From positions 1 through 43,276 of the forward strand of contig JBDIWM010000014.1 in assembly GCA_039638595.1 (NCBI GenBank): 43,276 nucleotides of DNA, written 5' to 3'. This document shows positions 25,870 to 34,702 of this stretch, piece after piece (position 1 is the stretch's first letter; every line of letters begins with the position of its first letter). The stretch comes from Atribacterota bacterium. GTDB taxonomy: Bacteria > Atribacterota > Atribacteria > Atribacterales > Caldatribacteriaceae. The notes beneath the pieces were generated by a model. The model worked only from the letters and a program-made list of their open reading frames with translations. It did no database searches and was not told the DNA's origin. A program made the position numbers and the translations under genes.

Positions 25870-26718
25870 TCAAATTTCGTATTTACTACCAGATAATGCC
25901 GCTGAAGTCAAGGGGACCCCGGCAATGCCGCTCACGTCCACATGGACCACCCGAATCTCCACTCCGGTGAGGTATTCCACTCGCTCCCGCAGATATCCCT
26001 GGATGAGCCGTCCAAAGTGGGCCACAGGAAAACCTTTCCGAAAAACACATTCCACTTCCACCTCCATTTCCCCACCCAGACGACGCAGTTCCACCGCTTC
26101 GACCGTTTCTACCCAGGAAAGGCGAAGAAGAAGTAAGGCCACCAGGGAACGCAGAGCGTTTTCGGTCACCACCAATTTTCCTAAGTAACTGAAGGGAGGA
26201 CGCACCACCGTCTTTTCATGCGAAGAGTAAAACCATCGCCAGACCACCACCGGAATGATATCCACAAAACCACTCCACAGGTTCCGCTTAATCTCCACCA
26301 GCGGCACCGGAATGGTGTGCTTTCCCTCGTTTTCCCGTGCGTTCAGAGCCATGGTAATCTCCTCAGGACTGGCAAGCTCCTGAATCTCCAGAATTTCTTT
26401 GGGATAGGGAATTTCCAGCCGTTCACAGATTTTTTCCACCATGGAAAGGGAAATCCCCAGTACCATGATTTTCTGCGGATTCAACCGTTGAATGGCTTTT
26501 TTGACCTCCTCCCGATGGGAGGGGAAATAGAAAATAGCGACTTTAGCCGCCCGAATTTTGGAAAGCTCCGCCTTGGATGATCTCCCGGCGATAATCCTCC
26601 CCTGGGCGATGAGAAGGCCATCATCGATGATGCAGTCAATGCCGTATTTCTGGGCGATATGCGGTGCCCGGTAACTTTTGCCGGTTCCCGTGGGTCCAAT
26701 GAGGGCGTAAACTTTCAT
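25870..26718 (-). CDS. P-loop NTPase fused to an Asp23-like domain
   Basis: A 282-residue protein. The N-terminus is a P-loop (GPTGTGKS, residues 8-15), followed by an aspartate-rich IDDGLLI and a strand (VAIFYFP) in nucleotide-kinase style. The C-terminal ~110 residues resemble the Asp23/Gls24 (DUF322) family: YLGKLVVTENALRSLVALL, then RLIQGYLRERVEYLTGVEIRVVHVDVSGI. Such two-domain proteins are known from Firmicutes-type genomes, but their function is not. The ATG overlaps the prfB stop codon (ATGA), with AAGGAACG upstream, so it is coupled to prfB. Confidence 0.75.
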   Translation of the reverse strand: MKVYALIGPTGTGKSYRAPHIAQKYGIDCIIDDGLLIAQGRIIAGRSSKAELSKIRAAKVAIFYFPSHREEVKKAIQRLNPQKIMVLGISLSMVEKICERLEIPYPKEILEIQELASPEEITMALNARENEGKHTIPVPLVEIKRNLWSGFVDIIPVVVWRWFYSSHEKTVVRPPFSYLGKLVVTENALRSLVALLLLRLSWVETVEAVELRRLGGEMEVEVECVFRKGFPVAHFGRLIQGYLRERVEYLTGVEIRVVHVDVSGIAGVPLTSAALSGSKYEI

Positions 26719-27810
26719 AGGCTTCGTTCCTTTTTTAAAAACGCCTCGATAAAGTCATCGATCTCGCCATCCATCACCCGGTTGACGTCTCCGGTTTCGT
26801 GACCGGTGCGATGGTCCTTAACCAGATTATAGGGATGAAAGACATAGGTGCGAATCTGGTTCCCCCAGGCAATTTCTTTGTGTTCCCCTTTAATCTCCTG
26901 AAGTCTCCTCTTCTGTTCTTCTCGGTAGCGTTCATACAGGCGAGCCCGAAGGATTTTCATGGCCACCGCCCTATTCTGATGTTGTGACCGCTCATTTTGG
27001 CACTGCACCACAATTCCGGTGGGAATATGGATGATACGCACTGCCGAATCGGTGACATTCACATGCTGTCCCCCATGCCCTCCAGCCCGGAAGGTTTCGA
27101 TTTTCAAATCCTGGGGATTGATTTCAACTTCCACCTCTTCACCCATTTCCGGAATCACGTCTACCATGGCAAAGGTGGTATGCCGGCGCTTATTGGCATC
27201 AAACGGAGAAATGCGAATCAACCGGTGCACCCCGTGTTCCGATTTCAGGTACCCGTAAGCATACTCCCCCTGGGCAATGAAAGTCACATGTTTTAAACCC
27301 GCTTCTTCTCCTTCCAGTTCATCGGTCACCCTGGCTTCAAACCCTTTGCGCTCACAGAAGCGGAGGTACATCCGCAACAGCATCGCCACCCAATCCTGTG
27401 ATTCCACACCTCCCGCCCCGGAATGAATGGTCACAATAGCATTCCCCTTGTCCTCCGGTTCCCGGAAAAGCATCCTGATGTCGAGGTCCACCACCTCCGT
27501 AAAGAGGGCCCGGGCCTCGCTCTCCAACTCCCGATATTCTGGATCGCCCGGATCCAGGATGCCTTTCCACTCCTCCACCTCCTGCCATTTCTCCTTTAGA
27601 TTGTTGTATCCCTCCATAATCTGTCGCAGATACTTATATTCTCCCAGAACCTGGACCTGTTCCACTGGATCACTCCAGAAATCGTCCCGGGACATTTTCT
27701 CTTCCAAAGCCTTAATCCGCCGGGAAAGCCCTTCCTGGTCAAAGATACTCACCGATTTCAGTGAGTTTTTCCCGAATCACATTCAGCATATTCTCCATAT
27801 CCAAGGGCAT
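26715..27810 (-). CDS. prfB: Peptide chain release factor 2 with programmed +1 frameshift
   Basis: The gene has two frames. Frame one starts at ATG 27810 (GGAGG eight bases upstream) and runs 23 codons to CTT at 27744-27742, followed by an in-frame TGA at 27741-27739. Skipping one base (27741) continues into the long frame ending at 26715, for about 364 residues in total, normal for RF2. RF2 markers are the stop-codon recognition motif SPF (RISPFDANKRRH) and the catalytic GGQ (GGHGGQHVN). RF2 terminates at UGA and UAA. The gene lies 21 bp after secA, and its end overlaps the P-loop/Asp23 gene by 4 nt. Annotating only the second frame would lose the N-terminal helix. Confidence 0.95.
27739..27753 (-). 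promoter_or_regulatory. prfB recoding site
   Basis: On the minus strand the sequence is GGT GAG TAT CTT TGA C. The slippery CTT-TGA-C is identical to the E. coli site. GGTGAG three bases upstream stands in for the usual AGGGGG internal Shine-Dalgarno, a weaker but plausible stimulator. When RF2 is scarce the ribosome pauses at UGA and shifts +1, giving autoregulation as known for this gene. Confidence 0.92.
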
Positions 27811-27831
27811 TCACTTTTCCTCCCTTCTTTC

Positions 27832-30528
27832 TCAGTTCTTCCCACAGCAGTATTTATACTTCTTTCCGCTCCCACAGGGACAGGGATCGTTCCGCCCTAC
27901 CTTTTTTCTGGACTTCTCTTTTTCTTCCTTGTGCTTCACAATCTGGGCACTGGGAGCGGTGCTTTCGGAACGGTCTCGATGCTCTCTTTGCCCTTTTTCC
28001 CGTACCACCTGAACCTGTAAAAGGTACCGCAGGGCATCTTCCCGAATGTTGGCCACCATATCTTGAAACATGGCAAAGGCTTCCATCTGGTACTCCACAA
28101 AGGGATCCTTTTGCCCCACCGCCCGTAGACCAATCCCCTCCCGTAGGTGGTCCATGTTGTAAAGGTGTTCCTTCCAGTGGTGGTCCACCACCCGCAAAAT
28201 CACATAGCGTGCCAGGTTCTGAAAAACTTCTTTTCCCAGGTCCGCCTCCCGCTTCCGATAGCGTTCGGTCGTAGCCGTAAGGAGGGTTCCTTTCAACTTT
28301 TCCGGAGTCATTTCCGGAATCCTTTCCTGCGGTATCTCCAGGCGCATTCCGAAAAGGTCCTGGAGCCTTCGGTTCAAGCTCTCCCAATCCCATTCTTCCG
28401 GATAGGTTTTCTCATCCGCATAAATGGCCACCACATCGGCAATCACTCCCTCAAGCATATCCATCACCAAGGAATCGAGGTTATCTTCGAAAAGAATCCG
28501 CCGTCTCTGGCTGTAAATCACTTCCCGTTGCTTATTCATCACATCGTCGTACTGGAGGAGGGTCTTGCGGATGCCAAAATGGTACCCTTCCACTTTCTTC
28601 TGCGCCGATTCAATAGCCCGGTTAACGAGCGGATGCTCAATGGGAACTCCCTCTTCGATTCCCAGACGGCTCATGAGGTTGGAAATCCGTTCTCCTCCAA
28701 AAAGCCGCAACAGGTCATCTTCCAGAGAAAGGAAAAACTGTGACGAACCCGGGTCACCCTGTCTTCCGGCTCGTCCCCGCAACTGGTTATCAATTCGACG
28801 GCTTTCATGCCGTTCGGTTCCCATCACATGGAGCCCGCCCAGCGCTTTCACTTCCTCCGCTTCCCGGTCAGTTTCCTCTTTGAATTTCCAGTAGAGTTCC
28901 TGGTATTTTTCTCTGGCTTTCTGCGCTTCCGGTTCCTCTGCAGGGATGTACTGGGCAATCCGCCGGATGGTTTCCTCGTCAAACCCCAGACGGCGCAACT
29001 CCTGCTTGGCCATAAAATCGGGATTCCCCCCGAGAAGGATGTCGGTTCCCCGACCAGCCATGTTGGTGGATATGGTGACCGCTCCTTTCTTCCCCGCCTG
29101 GGCGATGATTTCCGCTTCCTTCTCATGGTGTTTGGCGTTGAGGACCTGATGGGGAATTTTTCTCTTCCACAAAAGCGCACTCAACTGCTCTGACTTCTCA
29201 ATGGAAACCGTACCCACCAGAATTGGTCTACCCATCTTATGGAGCCTTTCAATCTCCTGCGCCGCCGCTTCAAACTTTTCTTTGGCTGTGCGATAAATCA
29301 CATCAGGAAGCACCGTGCGCCGTAAAGGTTTATTGGTAGGAATCACCACTACCGGCATCCCATAGGTATAGATGAACTCATCCTCTTCGGTTTTGGCCGT
29401 GCCCGTCATCCCACACAGTTTTTCGTACATTCGGAAATAGTTTTGGTAGGTGATGGAAGCCAGAGTCTGATTTTCGCTGGCCACCTGTAACCCTTCCTTA
29501 GCCTCAATGGCCTGATGCAGACCCTCACTGTACCGCCTCCCGTGCATCAACCGGCCCGTGAATTCATCAACGATGATAACCTGTCCGTCCTTCACCACGT
29601 AGTCCACATCTCTTTTATACAGATGGTGGGCTCTCAAGGCCTGACGGACCAAATGCTCTAACGTTCCCTTCCCGGAATCCCCATAGAGGTTATCAACATG
29701 GAGGAGCTTCTCGACTTTAGCCACCCCTCCTTCAGTCAACCATATGGAGCGGGTTTTCTCTTCGTAATCGAAGTCCTCTTGATAAGCCAGTTTCCGTACT
29801 GCCCGATCCACTTTATAGTAAATCTCGGTGTCTTCTTCTGATGGACCAGAGATGATAAGCGGGGTACGGGCTTCGTCAATCAGGATACTGTCCACCTCGT
29901 CCACAATGGCGTAGTGAAGTTTACGCTGTACCACATCCTCTTTACGCCACACCATGTTATCCCGTAGATAGTCAAAGCCAAACTCCACATTGGTCCCGTA
30001 GGTGACATCACACCCGTAGGCAACCTGCCGTTCTGCAGGATTAGACTCATGCTGAATCAGTCCCACCGATAAACCCAAAAACTCATACACCGGTCCCATC
30101 CAGTACCGGTCACGTTTAGCCAGGTAATCGTTGACGGTAACAATGTGCACTCCCTTTCCGGTCAACGCATTGAGGTACGCCGGCATGGTGGCCACCAGGG
30201 TCTTCCCCTCACCAGTCTGCATCTCGGCAATCTTTCCCTGATGGAGCACCACCGCCCCGATAATCTGGACATCAAAATGGCGCATCCCAATGGTTCTCCG
30301 CGCCGCTTCCCGCACCACCGCAAAAGCTTCCGGCAGGATATCGTCAAGACTCTCCCCCTGGCTCAACCGCACTTTAAACTCCTGGGTTTTTCCGCGAAGC
30401 TCTCCATCGCTGAGTCGGCTGATATCCTTTTCCAGGGCATTAATGGGTTCCACAAATTTCTGCTCTAACTCTTTTATCAGCCGGTCTTGTGACCAGCGCT
30501 GAAACACTTCTTTCACCAAACCAAACAT
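27832..30528 (-). CDS. secA: Protein translocase ATPase SecA
   Basis: An 898-residue motor that drives preproteins through SecYEG. Walker A lies in [11 protein letters not shown] (Lys109), Walker B in [15 protein letters not shown], and helicase motif VI in [15 protein letters not shown]. The preprotein-crosslinking region and helical scaffold follow ([12 protein letters not shown]). The C-terminus carries the zinc/SecB-binding motif [13 protein letters not shown], preceded by a basic linker. Length and N-terminus ([19 protein letters not shown]) are normal. The ATG has AGGGGGC upstream. It is the first gene of the 16-gene minus-strand array. Confidence 0.98.
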   Translation of the reverse strand: MFGLVKEVFQRWSQDRLIKELEQKFVEPINALEKDISRLSDGELRGKTQEFKVRLSQGESLDDILPEAFAVVREAARRTIGMRHFDVQIIGAVVLHQGKIAEMQTGEGKTLVATMPAYLNALTGKGVHIVTVNDYLAKRDRYWMGPVYEFLGLSVGLIQHESNPAERQVAYGCDVTYGTNVEFGFDYLRDNMVWRKEDVVQRKLHYAIVDEVDSILIDEARTPLIISGPSEEDTEIYYKVDRAVRKLAYQEDFDYEEKTRSIWLTEGGVAKVEKLLHVDNLYGDSGKGTLEHLVRQALRAHHLYKRDVDYVVKDGQVIIVDEFTGRLMHGRRYSEGLHQAIEAKEGLQVASENQTLASITYQNYFRMYEKLCGMTGTAKTEEDEFIYTYGMPVVVIPTNKPLRRTVLPDVIYRTAKEKFEAAAQEIERLHKMGRPILVGTVSIEKSEQLSALLWKRKIPHQVLNAKHHEKEAEIIAQAGKKGAVTISTNMAGRGTDILLGGNPDFMAKQELRRLGFDEETIRRIAQYIPAEEPEAQKAREKYQELYWKFKEETDREAEEVKALGGLHVMGTERHESRRIDNQLRGRAGRQGDPGSSQFFLSLEDDLLRLFGGERISNLMSRLGIEEGVPIEHPLVNRAIESAQKKVEGYHFGIRKTLLQYDDVMNKQREVIYSQRRRILFEDNLDSLVMDMLEGVIADVVAIYADEKTYPEEWDWESLNRRLQDLFGMRLEIPQERIPEMTPEKLKGTLLTATTERYRKREADLGKEVFQNLARYVILRVVDHHWKEHLYNMDHLREGIGLRAVGQKDPFVEYQMEAFAMFQDMVANIREDALRYLLQVQVVREKGQREHRDRSESTAPSAQIVKHKEEKEKSRKKVGRNDPCPCGSGKKYKYCCGKN

Positions 30529-30564
30529 AATGCGCCCCCTTCAGGGAATCTCCAAAGCGAGAAA

Positions 30565-30593
30565 ATTATATCACACTGCGATTTTGAGGCCAA
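30565..30593 (-). promoter_or_regulatory. Promoter of secA and the downstream array
   Basis: On the minus strand, TTGGCC (30593-30588) and TATAAT (30570-30565) are separated by 17 bp. The -10 is perfect and the -35 keeps TTG. The leader to secA would be about 30 nt, with no room for a regulatory RNA. Confidence 0.6.
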
Positions 30594-30604
30594 ACCAAAC
30601 GGAC

Positions 30605-30727
30605 TGACCCCATCGTTCCTTTTTCTTGCCATATACGACGGCTTTAGAATCCCTTGGCGGGATACTCCAGACGCGCTTTTCAACCCATGGGAAGGTTCTC
30701 CCCTTTTTAGACCACAGAATGGGGTCA
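30605..30727 (-). other. Inverted-repeat segment between tRNA-Gly and secA
   Basis: TGACCCCAT (30605-30613) and ATGGGGTCA (30719-30727) are a perfect 9-bp inverted repeat closing a 105-base interior. Inside, AATCCC-ttggc-GGGAT makes a small hairpin, and AACC/GGTT around 30690 makes another. No plausible open frame fits the segment; one frame runs through it but also crosses the tRNA. It could be a structured RNA made from the tRNA-Gly transcript, or decayed sequence. No known RNA family is recognised. Confidence 0.3.
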
Positions 30728-30824
30728 TCGCGTCCTCCCAGGGACACCGAACCACACTCATCCTCAAATGGGGAAAACAAAAGGAGCGAATCAACTGTGG
30801 GATTTTCGTGGTTTGCCCAATTCC

Positions 30825-30900
30825 TGGAGCGGGAAACGGGACTCGAACCCGCGACACCCAGCTTGGAAGGCTGGCGCTCTACCACCTGAGCTATTCCCGC
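30825..30900 (-). tRNA. tRNA-Gly (anticodon TCC)
   Basis: A full cloverleaf on the minus strand. The acceptor stem is GCGGGAA/TTCCCGC with discriminator T and encoded CCA. The D arm is AGCTCAGGTGGTAGAGC. The anticodon stem CCAGC/GCTGG carries loop CTTCCAA with anticodon TCC. The T arm is GCGGG/CCCGT with TTCGAGT. It has its own promoter upstream and lies about 300 bp before secA on the same strand. Confidence 0.96.
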
Positions 30901-30916
30901 CCAGCATCCACAGAGG

Positions 30917-30944
30917 ATTATAACATACTCCCTGGAATCGTCAA
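30917..30944 (-). promoter_or_regulatory. Promoter of tRNA-Gly
   Basis: TTGACG (30944-30939) and TATAAT (30922-30917) on the minus strand, 16 bp apart. The predicted start is about 10 bases before the tRNA 5' end. Strong call. Confidence 0.82.
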
Positions 30945-31188
30945 GAAGAAAGCGTTTCGCTTCGGAGTGAAACTGGCAATACCTCAAACACCGGTAACGA
31001 TGCGTTTGCAGGCCAAAAGAGCAAAAATAAAGAAGGAAGTCAAAAAGAGGACCCCCCGCCATGGCACCGTATGTGACTACAACAACCCACCGCCTAAAAG
31101 AAACCCTTTTTCCTTTTTCCACTCCTCCTACGGAGCATATGGAAAGAGAACGTGTTCATTTTGAGGAGATGGATCCCAATTTGGGATT
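30945..31188 (+). other. Intergenic region without recognised features
   Basis: Between the tRNA-Gly promoter and the 3' end of the lipoprotein gene I see no gene, hairpin with T tract or repeat. A short plus-strand frame starting near 31061 has no ribosome binding site and runs antisense into the lipoprotein gene, so it is not called. Confidence 0.4.
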
Positions 31189-31836
31189 CTACATATCAGC
31201 CCAGCTCCCATTCCGGCAATTTTCCCGTTTGATGAAGGCACAGCGCAAAATGACTCTGAGCGTGAGTCGGCGCGTGGTTCCGGAAAGAACACAATTTTTC
31301 GTGATGCTATATTCCAAGCGTTCCCCAGGGCGAATGAGCAGTGTTTCAGGAGGAATAGGATTCGGAAAGGTGAGTTCGAAAAACGTGATGGTGGGATTTC
31401 CCTTCTGGATTAGGAGGCTTCCATCGGGACGCATTTCCCGAACCGAAAGAACGCCAGAGACGAAAGGAAAATCGGTAATACCCAGAAGACCACTGGTGGC
31501 ACCAGAACCAGCCGAACCAGAAAGGGAGATACCTTTACCGACGATGAGGTCAACAGCGTAAGGATTTACCTTTCCTTCCTCGCTCCCGAAGGCACCGTTA
31601 AAACTCGTGAGGGTTCCCTCTTCTTCCCGGAAACGGTAGGTGGGAAAATCGATGAAAATGTACGGGGGTCCTGGCTCACCTTCAATGTGAATCTGTTTCT
31701 CGAAGAAAACAAGACCCTCTTCAAAATCGAGCGGTTCAAGAACTGGAAAATCCAGGGCATGGTCTCTCGAAGCACAGGCAGGACAAAGAAAAAGGATAAG
31801 AGAGAGTATAGCCAACAGGAAAAATCGAAAACTCAT
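31189..31836 (-). CDS. Putative lipoprotein of unknown function
   Basis: A 215-residue exported protein. A hydrophobic signal peptide ends in LFLCPAC, a non-standard but usable lipobox, so Cys21 may be lipid-modified. The mature part is mostly beta-prone with acidic patches (EEGLVFFEKQIHIEGEPG) and a Gly/Ser-rich SGSAGSGATSG loop. I recognise no domain. It overlaps the DUF4097 gene stop codon in an ATGA junction, so the two are coupled and probably act together in the envelope. Confidence 0.7.
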   Translation of the reverse strand: MSFRFFLLAILSLILFLCPACASRDHALDFPVLEPLDFEEGLVFFEKQIHIEGEPGPPYIFIDFPTYRFREEEGTLTSFNGAFGSEEGKVNPYAVDLIVGKGISLSGSAGSGATSGLLGITDFPFVSGVLSVREMRPDGSLLIQKGNPTITFFELTFPNPIPPETLLIRPGERLEYSITKNCVLSGTTRRLTLRVILRCAFIKRENCRNGSWADM

Positions 31837-32687
31837 ATGGTTTCCCTCTTTAATTTTTTCAGCGACACATTCCCGGAAATGGTCTTGACAACAATGGTTT
31901 TTCGTGGTTCAGCACTGGTTTGACCCTGAAAGGTTCGTCGCCCAAAAGATCCCCCTTCATGAATCTCCAGGGGGACTTCGGAAACAAAGCGACCGGAAAC
32001 CGTCTCCACGATGAGTTTCATTTCTTCTTTTTCGTGGACAAACACGGTGACATTCCCGCTTACCGAAGAAAGGGAAATTTCCAGAAAATCGTGACTCAAA
32101 GGAATATCAACTTCTACAGGACCACTTATGGTGCGCACCGCCATATCTCCCAGGAGCCGCCCCACGTTGACTACACCACTCACCGTTTCCAGGTTCACCT
32201 TCCCGGCGAGACCCTGCGTGGTGATTCGGCCGCTTACAGTTTTGATCTCGGTTTCACCCCGGAGATTGGTAGCCTGTATCTCCCCACTGACCGTTTCAAC
32301 ATACACCTGAGCCGTATAAGGTAACGCAAGGAAGTAGTCCACTCTTGGGGTTTGCCAGGTAAGAAAGGTGCTCAAAAACGTGCCTGAAAGGTCGGTGGTG
32401 ATCCGGATGGCGTTTTCCTCCACCTCGGTTTTGACCTCAACCCGGGAAAGCAGTTCTTGAGCCTTTTCTTCCGAAACCCCTTCTACAGATTTTGTGGCCG
32501 TCATGTTGACCACCTTTTCTCCATGTCCTTCCATCACCACCTTGCCCTGGATGTTCGATACCACTACCCGCACTCCTTCTCCGACCAGGAAATTCCGCAT
32601 GGTAGTTTCTTCGTAGGCCCAAGCTGGGGTAAGAGAAACAAGGACCAGAATGGGAAAAAGGACACCGACAAACCATCGCCAACTCAT
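31833..32687 (-). CDS. DUF4097 beta-repeat exported protein
   Basis: A 284-residue protein from ATG 32687, which has AAAGGGGGG upstream; a longer frame to 32723 lacks this. The signal peptide ends near PAWA-YEE. The mature part is a series of repeats built on (V/I)(K/E)T(V/I)SG, seen at least five times (VETVSGEI, IKTVSGRI, LETVSGVV, VRTISGPV, VKTISGNV). This is characteristic of DUF4097 beta-solenoid or adhesin-like proteins. Many family members sit beside anti-sigma or envelope-stress genes, but none is here. Function unknown. It is first in a two-gene operon with the lipoprotein. Confidence 0.85.
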   Translation of the reverse strand: MSWRWFVGVLFPILVLVSLTPAWAYEETTMRNFLVGEGVRVVVSNIQGKVVMEGHGEKVVNMTATKSVEGVSEEKAQELLSRVEVKTEVEENAIRITTDLSGTFLSTFLTWQTPRVDYFLALPYTAQVYVETVSGEIQATNLRGETEIKTVSGRITTQGLAGKVNLETVSGVVNVGRLLGDMAVRTISGPVEVDIPLSHDFLEISLSSVSGNVTVFVHEKEEMKLIVETVSGRFVSEVPLEIHEGGSFGRRTFQGQTSAEPRKTIVVKTISGNVSLKKLKRETI

Positions 32688-32713
32688 GGTGATCCCCCCT
32701 TTGAATTTCCCCC

Positions 32714-32722
32714 ATTGTAACA
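32714..32722 (-). promoter_or_regulatory. Extended -10 promoter of the DUF4097 operon
   Basis: On the minus strand TGTTACAAT gives a TGn-extended -10 (TACAAT at 32719-32714) about 27 bases before the ATG at 32687. No clear -35 is visible. Confidence 0.45.
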
Positions 32723-32807
32723 CGTTTCAGGATCGCACTCCATATACTTCGGGGGTTCCTGACAGGGTTTTTGATAAGAAAAAGCCCTAAAATTTTTCTC
32801 CTCCTGA

Positions 32808-32836
32808 TTGCAACCACCTTTGTCCTCGATTAGAAT
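32808..32836 (+). promoter_or_regulatory. Promoter of the symporter operon
   Basis: TTGCAA (32808-32813) and TAGAAT (32831-32836) are separated by 17 bp. The predicted start near 32843 leaves a leader of about 50 nt before the small accessory gene. Confidence 0.6.
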
Positions 32837-32892
32837 ATACCTAATTTTTATTGAAACTCTTGATCACACTGCAGTACGAAGGGGGGATTTTT

Positions 32893-33060
32893 TTGTTTGG
32901 CTTGCATGACCCATGGATTGTTCTCTCGTATGTCTTCTGTATTGGAAGCACTGTACTCTGTGTTCTGTATGGAGCAATCAACTGGAACAGGGGTGGCCTT
33001 GAGGTGAAGGAAGAAAAAATCATCCAGTGGGAAAAAGAAGAGGAAGAACTGGAAGAATAA
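32893..33060 (+). CDS. Symporter small accessory protein
   Basis: A 55-residue protein. A single membrane helix (IVLSYVFCIGSTVLCVLYGAI) follows an FGLHDPW lead, then a short NWNRGG link and a highly acidic/basic tail with many Glu and Lys. This pattern and the position just before a sodium:solute symporter match the small accessory proteins of SSS transporters. The frame extends upstream to TTG 32851, but TTG 32893 is six bases after GGGGGG and starts at the conserved motif, so it is preferred. The symporter ATG follows 12 bp after the stop codon. Confidence 0.75.
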   Translation: MFGLHDPWIVLSYVFCIGSTVLCVLYGAINWNRGGLEVKEEKIIQWEKEEEELEE

Positions 33061-33072
33061 GGAGGGATAAAG

Positions 33073-34668
33073 ATGTACCAGATTGCCCTGATTGTTTCTG
33101 TCCTTGTTTACTTAATGATCACCGGATATCTGGGGTATATTGCTTACCGGAAGACGCAAAGTACCACCGATTACCTTCTGGCAGGGAGAGAAGCACACCC
33201 GTACATCATGGCCATGTCGTACGGGGCAACATTCATCAGCACTTCGGCAATTGTGGGATTCGGAGGGACTGCAGCTCTTTTTGGGATGAGTTTACTCTGG
33301 TTAACTTTTTTGAACATCTTTGTAGGAATCTTCATCGCCTTCGTATTCTTTGGCCATCGCACCAGAGCCATGGGATATAATCTGGATAGCCACACCTTTC
33401 CAGAGCTTTTGGGTAAGCGCTACCAATCACGCTTTATCCAGGTTTTCAGTGGAATTTTGATTTTTCTGTTCATGCCCATCTACACCGCAGCGGTGTTGAT
33501 GGGAGCCACACAGTTTCTGGTGGTGAACCTGAAACTCGACTATGAGGTGGCACTCTTTGCCTTCTCCGCCATCGTGGCAATTTACGTCATCATGGGGGGA
33601 TTAAAAGGCGTGATGTATACCGATGCCTTTCAGGGAAGCGTGATGTTCATCGGCATGGTGCTCCTGCTCTTTTTCACCTATTACCGGCTGGGAGGTATCA
33701 CCAGCGCCCATGAGTCTCTGGAAAAGTTGAACCCTATGATTACAGAAATAATGGGTAAGACCGGACACAGAGGATTTACTCACATGCCCCTCTTTGGGTC
33801 AAGCACCTGGTGGACGGTGATTTCCACCATCGTCCTGGGAGTAGGAATCGGGGTTCTTGCCCAGCCACAACTGGTAACCCGCTTTATGACCGTGAAGAGC
33901 AGTAAAGAACTAAACCGGGCAACCCTGGTGGGGGGTATTTTTATCCTGGCAATGACTGGAGTCGCCTTCACCGTTGGGGCGGTTTCCAATGTGTACTTTT
34001 ACAACACCACGGGGCAAATCGCTTTCCTTGCTGCTGGGAAAAAGGTTGATTCCATCATTCCCATGTTTGTGGAGCAGACCATGCCGGCGTGGTTTGGGAT
34101 TCTTTTCTTGGTGACGCTCTTTGCTGCCGCCATGTCCACCATGAGTAGCCAGTACCACACCATCGGTGCTGCCTTGAGTCGGGATATTACCGAAACACTG
34201 AGTAAGAAAAAGGCCGGAATCGGTGTCAACCGTCTGGGCACTTCCATTGGCATCATCCTGAGTACCATTGTAGCCTGGGGGTTACCCCGATTTTACGAAA
34301 CTGGCTCGGAAATCATCGCCCGAGGAACTTCCATCTTCTTTGGTCTCTGTGCCTCTTCGTTCCTCCCCATGTACTTTGGGGCCCTCTACTCGAAAAGAAT
34401 CACCCGAGCTGGAGCTATAGCCGGAATGCTCACTGGATTTTTGAGCAGTATGTTCTGGTTCCTTTTTGTCCACGAGAAAGAATCCCAACCCCTACGAATC
34501 TGCCAGGCATTGTTTGGACGACCTTCCCTCTGGGGTGAACCATGGAAAGTAGTGGATCCCATCGTCATCAGCCTGCCGCTCGCGATTGCTGTGACGGTAC
34601 TCGTCAGTCTATTCACAAAACCCATGGATGAGAAACACCTGAAGAGCTGTTTCAACGGATTGCAATGA
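33073..34668 (+). CDS. Sodium:solute symporter (SSS family)
   Basis: A 531-residue polytopic membrane protein with about 13 helices. Early DYLLAGREAHPYIMAMSYGATFISTSAIVGF is typical of the SSS family (first Na+-site helix region), followed by the broken-helix GGLKGVMYTDAFQG segment and the TLFAAAMSTMSSQYHTIGAALSRDI stretch of helix 8. The substrate could be a monocarboxylate, amino acid or similar; the sequence does not say. AAGGAGGG precedes the ATG. It is expressed with the accessory gene. An inverted repeat follows the stop codon. Confidence 0.93.
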   Translation: MYQIALIVSVLVYLMITGYLGYIAYRKTQSTTDYLLAGREAHPYIMAMSYGATFISTSAIVGFGGTAALFGMSLLWLTFLNIFVGIFIAFVFFGHRTRAMGYNLDSHTFPELLGKRYQSRFIQVFSGILIFLFMPIYTAAVLMGATQFLVVNLKLDYEVALFAFSAIVAIYVIMGGLKGVMYTDAFQGSVMFIGMVLLLFFTYYRLGGITSAHESLEKLNPMITEIMGKTGHRGFTHMPLFGSSTWWTVISTIVLGVGIGVLAQPQLVTRFMTVKSSKELNRATLVGGIFILAMTGVAFTVGAVSNVYFYNTTGQIAFLAAGKKVDSIIPMFVEQTMPAWFGILFLVTLFAAAMSTMSSQYHTIGAALSRDITETLSKKKAGIGVNRLGTSIGIILSTIVAWGLPRFYETGSEIIARGTSIFFGLCASSFLPMYFGALYSKRITRAGAIAGMLTGFLSSMFWFLFVHEKESQPLRICQALFGRPSLWGEPWKVVDPIVISLPLAIAVTVLVSLFTKPMDEKHLKSCFNGLQ

Positions 34669-34675
34669 TCAGTTG

Positions 34676-34702
34676 CAGAGGGGGTTACGACGACCCCCTC
34701 TG
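34676..34702 (+). terminator. Convergent stem-loop between the symporter and response regulator genes
   Basis: CAGAGGGGGT and ACCCCCTCTG form a perfect, very G+C-rich 10-bp stem with a 7-base loop. It sits just after the symporter stop codon and covers the last codons of the response regulator on the other strand. Neither side has a proper T tract, so it is a likely but atypical bidirectional terminator. Confidence 0.6.

Noticed and set aside
30571-31122. A 183-codon minus-strand open frame upstream of secA
   Set aside because: It runs through the tRNA-Gly gene and its promoter, so it cannot be a normal coding sequence.
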